A DNA stretch of 64,000 nt from CAYSYM01 sp964435115 (GTDB taxonomy: Bacteria > Chloroflexota > UBA6077 > CF-72), in the NCBI GenBank assembly GCA_964435115.1, contig CAYSYM010000001.1, positions 1 through 64,000 on the forward strand, read 5' to 3'. The position numbers and the translations under genes are program-made. Position 1 is the stretch's first letter, and every line of letters begins with the position of its first letter. The notes below the pieces were generated by a model. That model saw only the letters and a list, made by a program, of their open reading frames with translations. It was not told the DNA's origin and did not search any database. Shown one piece after another: positions 57,740-64,000 of the stretch.

Positions 57740-59379
57740 AGTACCCCAAATCCCGAACTTTTCCCCGCGTGGTTGACACTCGCGGGGGCCGGCAGGCCGG
57801 GGAGCTGGTAGAGGGCGATCCGCACACGGTACCGCGGGGTGCGGATTCTTGTTGTCAGCGTGTCCCGCGAAGCCGGCGGCGCCTCGGCGGTCGGGTCGTA
57901 GGGCCAGACCTCGACCTGGCGCACCAGGAGCTGGAAGAGCTCCTTCTGGTCGGCCAGGGGCAGCAGGTCGACCAGCCGGGCGAAGTCCTCGAGCGCCCGG
58001 CGGATCAGCTCGACGTCGAGCAGCCGCTTCCGGCGGCGCTCGAGGTCGAGCTCCAGCTTCTCGCAGCGCGCCTGGAGCCGCTCCTTCTCGCGCACCAGCC
58101 GCCGATACTCGTCCTTGATGTCGTCGGCCAGCAGGTCCTCCTGCTTCATGACCTCGATGAGCCGCCGGATGGCCGCGGTGAGCTGGCCGGCCTCGTCGCA
58201 GTGGCGGGCCAGGGCCGCCTCCAGATCGGCCACCGACTCCACCGCCTCCCGATTGGCCGCGTCCACGCGGGCTTGGAGGAGGGCCGGCTGGTTCCCCAGG
58301 TCGGCCAGGGCCTGCTTGACCAGCGCCTCGAACTTCCGCGCCGGCAGCATCTTGACCGGGCAGGCGGTCTGGCTGCCGTCCTTGGTGACGTCGACGCAGG
58401 CGTAGTAGAGGTACGGCGTGCCGTCCTTCGTCTTCTTGCCCGAGGGATAGGGCGTCATCGCCAGGCCCCAGGCGCCGCACGTGAGGATGCCCTTGAGGAG
58501 ATGGACATGGTCGTCCTTGTAGCGCAGGCCGTTGTCGTCCTCGCGCCCATTGCCGATCGCCTTGTTCGCCCGCTCCCAGGTCTCCTCATCGACGATGGGC
58601 TCATGCTTCGCCGGGTAGAGCTTGCCACCGTAGCGGATGACGCCCTTGTAGACCGGGTTGCGGACGACGGCCTTGACGTCCTCCTCGTCGAACCGCTTGC
58701 CGCCGATCCGCTGCTCGGCGCCATCCCGCCGCCTGACCTGCCGTAGCTTGCTGCGGTACCCGCGCGCGTTGGCCGCGTTGGCGACCGTGCACGTGGAGCG
58801 GGTCTCGATCACCCGCCGGTAGACGAAGTGGATGATCGGGACCTCCTGCGGGTTGGGCGTCAGCGTCTGCGTCTGCTTGTCGTAGGCGTAGCCGAGGGGG
58901 ACGTTGCCGCCGTTCCAGAGACCCCTCTCGGCGCGCCCGGCCATCTTGCTCATCGTCCGCTCGCGGGCCAGCTCCCGCTCGAACTGGGCGAAGCTGAGCA
59001 GGATGTTCAGCATCAGCATGCCGGTCGAGTCGGAGGTGTCGAAGTGCTGGGTGGCCGAGACGAAGGTGCCGCCGTGCGCCTTGAGCACCTCCCACAGGTC
59101 GTAGAAGTCCTTGAGCGAGCGGGAGATGCGGTCGATCTTGTAGGTGACGACGGCGTCGAGCTTGCCGGCGCGGACGTCCTCGAGCAGCTCCTGGATGCCG
59201 GGCCGCTGGAAGTCCTTGCCGGAGTAGCCGGCGTCCTCGTAGACGGCGGCGACCTTCCAGCCCTTCTCGGTATGGATGTCGATGTAGTTGCGGCAGATTT
59301 CCTCCTGGCGCTTGAGCGAGCTGTACTCGCTCAGCGCCTGCTCGTCGGTCGAGACCCTGGTGTAGATCGCGCATCTCAT
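57676..59379 (-). CDS. Large serine recombinase (site-specific integrase/transposase)
   Basis: 567 aa. The N-terminal resolvase domain has catalytic Ser10 in 'CAIYTRVSTDEQ' and 'VVTYKIDRISRSLKDFYDL'. A recombinase domain (about 165-300) and a zinc ribbon follow (Cys near 325 in 'GILTCGAWG' and 'YYACVDV...CPVK'), then a long coiled coil (about 375-460). The last about 18 residues ('SASRIRTCNPPVNSRLLYH') are the antisense of tRNA-Asn, and the stop codon is inside that tRNA. So the gene borrows its 3' end from the tRNA. It probably integrates at tRNA-Asn. Confidence 0.9.
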   Translation of the reverse strand: MRCAIYTRVSTDEQALSEYSSLKRQEEICRNYIDIHTEKGWKVAAVYEDAGYSGKDFQRPGIQELLEDVRAGKLDAVVTYKIDRISRSLKDFYDLWEVLKAHGGTFVSATQHFDTSDSTGMLMLNILLSFAQFERELARERTMSKMAGRAERGLWNGGNVPLGYAYDKQTQTLTPNPQEVPIIHFVYRRVIETRSTCTVANAANARGYRSKLRQVRRRDGAEQRIGGKRFDEEDVKAVVRNPVYKGVIRYGGKLYPAKHEPIVDEETWERANKAIGNGREDDNGLRYKDDHVHLLKGILTCGAWGLAMTPYPSGKKTKDGTPYLYYACVDVTKDGSQTACPVKMLPARKFEALVKQALADLGNQPALLQARVDAANREAVESVADLEAALARHCDEAGQLTAAIRRLIEVMKQEDLLADDIKDEYRRLVREKERLQARCEKLELDLERRRKRLLDVELIRRALEDFARLVDLLPLADQKELFQLLVRQVEVWPYDPTAEAPPASRDTLTTRIRTPRYRVRIALYQLPGLPAPASVNHAGKSSGFGVLGSASRIRTCNPPVNSRLLYH

Positions 59380-59438
59380 GCAGACGCCTCCCGCTTTCGG
59401 ACCCGCTGTCGGGGCTGGTCGCCCACCGGGAATTGCAC

Positions 59439-59467
59439 TTGCATGTCAGGGTAACCTCAAATACGAT
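59439..59467 (+). promoter_or_regulatory. AbiE operon promoter
   Basis: TTGCAT (59439-59444), 17-nt spacer, TACGAT (59462-59467), then 7 nt to ATG 59475: a leaderless mRNA with a good -35. Confidence 0.5.
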
Positions 59468-59484
59468 TTGAGGTATGCCTGACA
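59444..59484. promoter_or_regulatory. 41-bp palindromic operator of the AbiE operon
   Basis: Two nested inverted repeats share one centre (59464): TGTCAGG/CCTGACA outside and ACCTCAAAT/ATTTGAGGT inside, 16 of 19 positions per arm paired. It covers the -10 and the start codon of the antitoxin gene, as expected for AbiEi autorepression. Negative autoregulation by AbiEi at inverted repeats is established for the family. Confidence 0.7.
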
Positions 59485-60116
59485 CTATGACGGCCGAGCC
59501 GGCGTCCGCCGCCGAGCCGGCTCGACCGGATCGCCTGCGCCTCTTCGAGACCGCCTCGGAGCAGGGCGGCTACTTCACGGCTGAGCAGGCGCGCGCGTGC
59601 GGCTTCAGCTGGGCGCTGCTGTCGCACCACGTCAAGCGCGGCCGATTCATCCGCGTCCGCCGCGGCCTCTACCGCCTCCGCGAGTACCCCTCGTCCCCGC
59701 GCGAGGAGGTCCTCGCCGCCTGGCTCGCCGTCGGGAAGGACGTGGCGGTCGTGTCGCACGACAGCGCGCTCGACCTGCTCGACCTGAGCGACGTCATCCC
59801 GGACGCGGTCCACCTCACCGTCCCTCGCTCCCGCCGCGACGCCCCCGCAATTCCTGGCGTGAGGATCCATACCACCGTCAGGGCGCTTGGGCCACATGAC
59901 CTGACCTACCGCGAGGGCATGGTCGTCACCTCGGCCACGCGCACCATCCTCGATGCGGCTGAGGCCGGCACGGCGCCGGACCAGATCGAGATGGCGCTGG
60001 CCCAGGCGGTCGAGCGCGGCCTAGCCAGTCCCGACGAGCTCCGGCAGGGCGCCGCGGAACGCGGGCGACGGGTGGCCGCGCTGATCGACGGCGCGCTCGA
60101 AAAGGTCTCGGCATGA
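59475..60116 (+). CDS. AbiEi-family antitoxin
   Basis: 213 aa. The N-terminal winged helix ('GGYFTAEQARACGFSWALLSHHVKRGRFIRVRRGLYRL' in outline) recognises DNA. The C-terminal domain has 'SHDSALDLLDLSDVIPD' and 'VTSATRTILDAAEAG', typical of AbiEi_4-type antitoxins. It neutralises AbiEii and represses its own operon. Stop overlaps the toxin start (ATGA). Confidence 0.85.
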   Translation: MPDTMTAEPASAAEPARPDRLRLFETASEQGGYFTAEQARACGFSWALLSHHVKRGRFIRVRRGLYRLREYPSSPREEVLAAWLAVGKDVAVVSHDSALDLLDLSDVIPDAVHLTVPRSRRDAPAIPGVRIHTTVRALGPHDLTYREGMVVTSATRTILDAAEAGTAPDQIEMALAQAVERGLASPDELRQGAAERGRRVAALIDGALEKVSA

Positions 60117-60997
60117 GGTACGCGACCGCCGCCGCGTTCCGCACGGCGCTCGAGCAGCGCCTGCTGGCGGCGGCGCGGCAGGGGAGCGTGCCGGTGGTGC
60201 GGCTGCGGAAGCTGGTCGCGTTCGAGCGGCTGCTGGCGCGACTGCTGGTCGTGGCGCCGGACCGGTGGATCCTCAAGGGCGCGATGGCGCTCCACTTTCG
60301 ACTCGCGGCGCGCTTCCGGACGACGAGGGACATGGATCTCGGACGCTGGGACGATGAGCGGGCGGCCGCCGAGGACTTCGCCGCGGCGGAGCAGGTCGAC
60401 CTCGGCGACCACTTCCGGTTCGCCGTCGTGCGGACCGCCAAGCTCGACCAGCTGCTGGAGGGCGCCGCGGTGCGCTACCACGTCTCGGCGTACCTGGCCG
60501 GACGCCGGTTCGAGGAGCTCACCCTCGACGTCGGCTTCGGCGTTCCGCCGCCGCTCGAGCCGGACGTGCTGCGCGGGCCGGACCTGCTGAGTTTCGCCGA
60601 CATCCCACCGGCCGAAGTGCCGACACTGCCGCTCGAGCAGCATGTAGCCGAGAAGGTCCACGCCTACACGCGCGCCTACGCCGGCGGGCGGGCGAGCACC
60701 CGCGTCAAGGACCTGGTCGATCTCGCGGCTATTCCGTCGCTCTTCCCGTTCGAGGCCGGTCGGCTGCGCAGGGCGCTGCAACACACGTTCGGCACCCGCA
60801 CCACCCATGCGCTGCCACACAGGCTGCTGCCTCCGCCGTCCCAGTGGAGCACGCCTTACAGCAGGATGGCAGCCGAAATGGGCCTCGACCCGGAGCTGTC
60901 CGTCGGGTACGAGCAGGCGCGGGCGTTCCTCGATCCGGTCCTTGGCGGGACCGTCCCCGACGGCGCCAGGTGGGACCCGGTTCGGCGGGCGTGGTAG
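60113..60997 (+). CDS. AbiEii-family nucleotidyltransferase toxin
   Basis: 294 aa. 'RWILKGAMALHFRL...TRDMDLG' gives the KGG-like and TxDxD nucleotidyltransferase motifs, with 'EKVHAYTR' and 'RVKDLVDLA' as further conserved positions. Members of the family modify tRNA 3' ends or related substrates and act in phage defence and plasmid/element stabilisation. Overlapping start with the antitoxin. Near tRNA-Asn and a recombinase, so part of a mobile element. Confidence 0.85.
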   Translation: MRYATAAAFRTALEQRLLAAARQGSVPVVRLRKLVAFERLLARLLVVAPDRWILKGAMALHFRLAARFRTTRDMDLGRWDDERAAAEDFAAAEQVDLGDHFRFAVVRTAKLDQLLEGAAVRYHVSAYLAGRRFEELTLDVGFGVPPPLEPDVLRGPDLLSFADIPPAEVPTLPLEQHVAEKVHAYTRAYAGGRASTRVKDLVDLAAIPSLFPFEAGRLRRALQHTFGTRTTHALPHRLLPPPSQWSTPYSRMAAEMGLDPELSVGYEQARAFLDPVLGGTVPDGARWDPVRRAW

Positions 60998-61310
60998 GCA
61001 AGCGCTGCCTGCGCCCCTCACCCCTTCCCTCTCTTCCTGTCCGGGTTCTCGGCCGTCGCCGTCGGCAACGGCATCGCCACACCAGACCTGAGTAGTGTCC
61101 GGGGTTTCCGCTGCCGACGCTTCGGTCGGCTCTCGCCGAGGACGTCAGCGTGCTCTGAACGCTACGGCAAGCAGCAAGTGGTGATCTAGAGAAACCCCGC
61201 GCAGGCGGACGGACGATCCGCACGTTCCAGTGGATGCCGCCAGTCGCCCGCCTCGACAGCTCCAGTCAGGCACCGGTAGCCAACCCGCCCACCGGCTCCC
61301 GCAGCTCCGT
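60998..61310. other. 313-bp gap with a short inverted repeat
   Basis: CGGGGTTTC (61100-61108) and GAAACCCCG (61191-61199) are perfect 9-bp arms 82 nt apart, which could mark a small decayed element or the right edge of the AbiE island. No gene and no repeat of tRNA-Asn sequence is visible. Confidence 0.35.
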
Positions 61311-62597
61311 CTAGCAGAACGTAGCCTTCGACGACTCGGCCCTCGTCTGGGTAGGCGTGCTCAGGTCCAGGGCGGTGTCCAGCGCCGGGTCCAGCAGCCG
61401 GCCGGATCGTTCGCCCTGGACAGAGAGCGTGTAGGCGGTCACCCGGGCGCGAATCAGCCGGTCGAAGGATCCATCCGAGTCCGCCGCCTCGATGCGCACC
61501 GTGGCCGGGGCGGACGCCGTGGGCGAGGTCGGGCTCAGGCGGACCGTCACGGGCTCGCCGGGATCGAAGCCAATCCCGACCAGCTCGAAGTCGATCGTCC
61601 GCTGGCCCGGAGACGCCAGCGGTGGCACGTACCAGGTGGCGTACACCCGGTCAGGTGGGGGCGGAGGCTCGGGCTTCACCGCCGCCGGCGGGATGATGCG
61701 GCCCGAGCCCAGGCGGCGCGCCAGCCGACCGATGGCGGTGATGGTGACGCACCCCTCCTTGCCGTCGCCCGGGACGATGGTCGGGTCGTTGGGCCGGTCC
61801 TCCAGGAAGAGCTGCATGGCCCCCTTCTGGAACCGCTGCACGATGTAGGGCAGGTAGAGCGGCGCCCCCGCTTTGCCGTCGCGCTGCTCGCGCAGGTAGA
61901 CAGGCCGCTCGGCGAACGTCTGCGGCAGCCCGAACAGCTCCCAGGCGGCCTCCTGCACCTCGAATGGAACGTCGCTCACCGGGTCCCACAGGAAGCGCGC
62001 CAGGAAGCGGGGCTCGGTGAGCCAGTTCATGCGCCGCGCTGCGTCGGCCGCGAACGGCAGCGGCGATGAATCGCGCGGCCTGGGAATCCCCTCGACCTCG
62101 AGCAAGCCGTCCAGTCCGGCCTGCGTGAACAGCTCCGAGACGTTGGCCAGGCGGGCTGCGCTCTCCTCCGGCCGCCACTGGAGGATGCCGCGCTGGAAGG
62201 CCTGGTACAGGTAGCCACCATCATCCGGGTAGCGGTAGCGACGACTCACGGGGTAGCCCAGCACGTCTACACCGCCGTAGCGGCGGAACTCGGTCCAGAA
62301 GGACGCCTCCCGGTCGTCCACCACGGTGTAGCCGCGGAACGGCGCGCGGTCGTCCCGGAAGCGGCTCTCCTGGGCGTAGAACCAGCCGCCAGGGACCGGG
62401 TAGTCGCCCGGCACCTCCTGTTGCTGCGCCCGCGCCAGCCCGTACGGGGCCACGACGAGAGCCAGCTCGAGCAGGATCACGACGAGGTACGTGGACCAAG
62501 CTCTGGCACGGATCGGCACCAACGCGGCCCACGTGCTGAGCGCCGTGGAGGGAGCACGCGCAGCGCGCGGCAGGAGCGCGAGCCGCCGCAGCATCAT
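61311..62597 (-). CDS. Exported protein of a tandem paralogous pair, function unknown
   Basis: 428 aa. A signal peptide near 35-57 is preceded by repeat-encoded residues ('ALSTWAALVPIRARAWSTYL'); an internal GTG inside the repeat would also give a good signal. The shared domain (about 65-170) has 'GGWFYAQESR', 'FWTEFRRYGGVDVLGYPVS' and a form of 'LQWRPEESAARLANV'. A second conserved block and a C-terminal Ig-like domain follow. The neighbouring gene carries the same domain. Function unknown. Confidence 0.75.
   Translation of the reverse strand: MMLRRLALLPRAARAPSTALSTWAALVPIRARAWSTYLVVILLELALVVAPYGLARAQQQEVPGDYPVPGGWFYAQESRFRDDRAPFRGYTVVDDREASFWTEFRRYGGVDVLGYPVSRRYRYPDDGGYLYQAFQRGILQWRPEESAARLANVSELFTQAGLDGLLEVEGIPRPRDSSPLPFAADAARRMNWLTEPRFLARFLWDPVSDVPFEVQEAAWELFGLPQTFAERPVYLREQRDGKAGAPLYLPYIVQRFQKGAMQLFLEDRPNDPTIVPGDGKEGCVTITAIGRLARRLGSGRIIPPAAVKPEPPPPPDRVYATWYVPPLASPGQRTIDFELVGIGFDPGEPVTVRLSPTSPTASAPATVRIEAADSDGSFDRLIRARVTAYTLSVQGERSGRLLDPALDTALDLSTPTQTRAESSKATFC
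62478..62566 (-). repeat. Dispersed ~90-bp hairpin repeat, copy E
   Basis: Minus-strand GCGCTGCGCG, then GCTCAGCACGTGGGCC; arms GTGGGCC (62532 to 62526) and GGTCCAC (62497 to 62491, one G-U) with a 28-nt spacer. It is inside the 5' end of the exported-protein gene, in frame. Confidence 0.7.
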
Positions 62598-62675
62598 AGA
62601 CCCCCCACCCTCGCCGCCAGCCTCAGCCGAGCGGCTGGCGCCTGGCCGAGTTCGACGCCACTCTGACCCATCCGC

Positions 62676-64000
62676 TCAGCCTCCTGGCCCTGTCGGCGCC
62701 AGCCGCTCGGCGCTCGCGTCGCCCGGGCCGGGCTCGACAGGAGTGAACGGCGCTGCCGGGGCGCCAAACAAGCCCCGGTCGCGCGCCAGGTCCCCGGTCA
62801 GCGCCACGGTCACCTCGCCGGCGCGCGCCCAGGCGGTGTCGATCTTCCAGCGCTGCAGTACGCCGCGCTGGGTGCGCAGCGCGACCAGCGGTCCGAGGTC
62901 GACCACGCGTGAGGTAGGAAGACCGAACACCTGGACCGGGTCAGGAGTCTCGCCGCCGAAGTAGCGGGCCCGGATGGCCGGGTCGGCGTCCAGCAGCGCG
63001 AGCCGACGCCGCTTCACCGCCTCGAACGACAGGCCCGCCTCCTCGGCGAACGTCTCCTGCCTGGGGATCCCACGCTCGCGTAGCAGCCACTCGTCCTGGC
63101 CGGCGTCGTGCAGGTCGTCGAGCAGGTTGGCCAGCGTGGCGCTGGTGGTCTCAGGCCACCACTGCAGGAGGACCCGCTGGGTGAGCTGGACCACCCGCCC
63201 GCGCCACTGGAAGCGCGACGAGGTGGGGTAGCCCAGGAGATCCGGCCCCCCGAGCCGCTCGAACGTCGACCAGAAGCTGATGCCGGTGTCGTCCGTGATG
63301 GCGAAACCGGTGGCCGCAGCCCGGGCTGGTTGCCCGTTGGCCTGGGTGTAGAAGCGGCCGCGCGGGATGGCCCAATCCAGCGCGGGCAGGGCCGCGGCGA
63401 GTGGCCGCAGCCCGGCCACCAGCTCCGAGGAGCCCCGCCCCGGCGTGCGCGGTCGCAGGGCCAGGAGGTCCGACGCCGCCGTGGGAGCGGGCGCCGGCGC
63501 GGGCCGCGGCGCCACCGGCATGGGCGCCGGCGGCTGCGGCGGAGTGGGAGCGCCAGGCGCAGCCGCCGCTGCGAGCGCTCCTTCCGGCCGGGGAATCTCG
63601 CGCGCCAGCGGCGGGAACCGGTCCGGGGCGACGATCGAGAGCAGGCCGGCCTCGGGCTGCGAGACGTACACGGTCTCATCTGCCTGGCGGATCGCCATGC
63701 GCGACCGCAGGCCCTGGAAGTCGCGCCGCGGCAGCCGAACCCCGAACCGCCCGGACCGATCCGGCAGCAGGACCCGCCCGACCTCGGCACCATCCGTTGG
63801 ATCGATGCGCAGCAGCGCGTTGAGCGTGCTGGCCAGGACGTAGACGGTGCCGCTCCCCTCGCCCGCGACCAGCGAGCCGGGCTCGTCGGGGAGCGGGAAC
63901 CGATTCACTGCCAGCGTGCCCGGATCCACTACCACCAGCTCCCTGGTGGCCGGGTTGATGGCGGAGACCAGGCCGCGCGCCGTGGCCAGGCCCGAGAGCC
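62676..64000 (-). CDS. Partial exported protein: beta-propeller-like N-terminus plus paralogous C-terminal domain
   Basis: At least 441 aa; the 5' end lies beyond the window. The N-terminal part has YVTN/propeller-like repeats ('VYVLASTLNALLRIDPTDG'). A Pro/Ala linker follows, then the domain shared with the gene downstream ('GRFYTQANGQPARAAATGF', 'FWSTFERLGGPDLLGYPTS', a form of 'LQWWPETTSATLANL'). Same strand as its paralogue, 78 bp apart. Function unknown; surface binding is plausible. Confidence 0.75.
   Translation of the reverse strand, partial: LSGLATARGLVSAINPATRELVVVDPGTLAVNRFPLPDEPGSLVAGEGSGTVYVLASTLNALLRIDPTDGAEVGRVLLPDRSGRFGVRLPRRDFQGLRSRMAIRQADETVYVSQPEAGLLSIVAPDRFPPLAREIPRPEGALAAAAAPGAPTPPQPPAPMPVAPRPAPAPAPTAASDLLALRPRTPGRGSSELVAGLRPLAAALPALDWAIPRGRFYTQANGQPARAAATGFAITDDTGISFWSTFERLGGPDLLGYPTSSRFQWRGRVVQLTQRVLLQWWPETTSATLANLLDDLHDAGQDEWLLRERGIPRQETFAEEAGLSFEAVKRRRLALLDADPAIRARYFGGETPDPVQVFGLPTSRVVDLGPLVALRTQRGVLQRWKIDTAWARAGEVTVALTGDLARDRGLFGAPAAPFTPVEPGPGDASAERLAPTGPGG

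Noticed and set aside
57310..58746. 478-codon plus-strand frame through otsB, tRNA-Asn and the recombinase
   Set aside because: Crosses a tRNA and is antisense to two real genes; no recognisable domain.
60998..61310. Right-hand attachment site matching the tRNA-Asn 3' end
   Set aside because: No stretch of the tRNA 3' end is repeated here that I can see.
1..64000. CRISPR arrays, rRNA genes, complete insertion sequences, replication origin
   Set aside because: No regularly spaced direct repeats, rRNA signatures, DDE transposase genes or DnaA-box cluster noticed.

Overview
The window is very GC-rich bacterial chromosome with tightly packed genes and many GTG starts. The gene content points to Chloroflexota (or another deep high-GC phylum with actinobacterial features): a group-1 sigma factor, DUF4349, DUF5719 and DUF4015 exported proteins, a zinicin-like metallopeptidase, a translin homologue, and a b6-type quinol:cytochrome c reductase. 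The phylum is inferred from gene content; no rRNA is present. Three tRNAs were found (Asp-GTC, Ala-CGC, Asn-GTT).

Layout. 0-10.4 kb: primary-type sigma factor, exported lipoproteins, the NAD(P)HX repair enzyme, tRNA-Asp, an AlaX tRNA-editing + translin pair, and a GHL10-type glycosidase. 10.6-20.2 kb: a co-directional oxidation cluster with its own -35/-10 promoter and Shine-Dalgarno sites (gluconate-dehydrogenase-type small subunit, GMC flavoprotein, GlcG/HbpS protein, membrane protein, EtfB, EtfA, a membrane Fe-S ETF:quinone reductase, an IclR regulator, a zinc alcohol dehydrogenase). It ends beside a decayed TumE-like toxin fragment. 20.4-29.8 kb: an RpiB-like protein, glycosyltransferases, an HEWFH membrane protein, an ECF sigma/anti-sigma/SIMPL operon, HolB, and a cytidylate-kinase-like/BON protein. 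29.9-37.7 kb: a DUF4015 glycosidase, an orphan MNT nucleotidyltransferase, a NarL-type two-component pair, and a four-gene cytochrome b6 / subunit IV / Rieske / dihaem cytochrome c operon. 37.7-53.7 kb: lysA operon with a zinicin, tRNA-Ala followed by a zinc-ribbon gene with a LexA-like palindrome, an MFS transporter, a DUF5719 protein, a metallo-beta-lactamase-fold hydrolase, an S41 peptidase, a thioesterase, DUF554, GNAT, amidohydrolase and trans-sulfuration enzymes. 53.9-57.5 kb: PspA, phosphofructokinase, DJ-1/PfpI, trehalose phosphatase. 57.7-61.2 kb: tRNA-Asn with a large serine recombinase whose 3' end runs antisense into the tRNA, followed by an AbiE toxin-antitoxin operon behind a 41-bp palindromic operator. 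61.3-64 kb: two tandem exported paralogues, the second running off the window.

Two signals cross the whole window. First, many genes have a TAnnnT -10 box ending 6-10 nt before a GTG or ATG start, implying widespread leaderless transcription. Second, a dispersed repeat of about 90 bp occurs six times. It carries 7-base complementary arms (GTGGGCC / GGCCCAC) separated by exactly 28 nt in five copies, and every copy lies at or next to the 5' end of a gene for an exported or membrane protein. The oxidation cluster differs from its surroundings in having Shine-Dalgarno-led genes and looks like a self-contained, possibly acquired, module.
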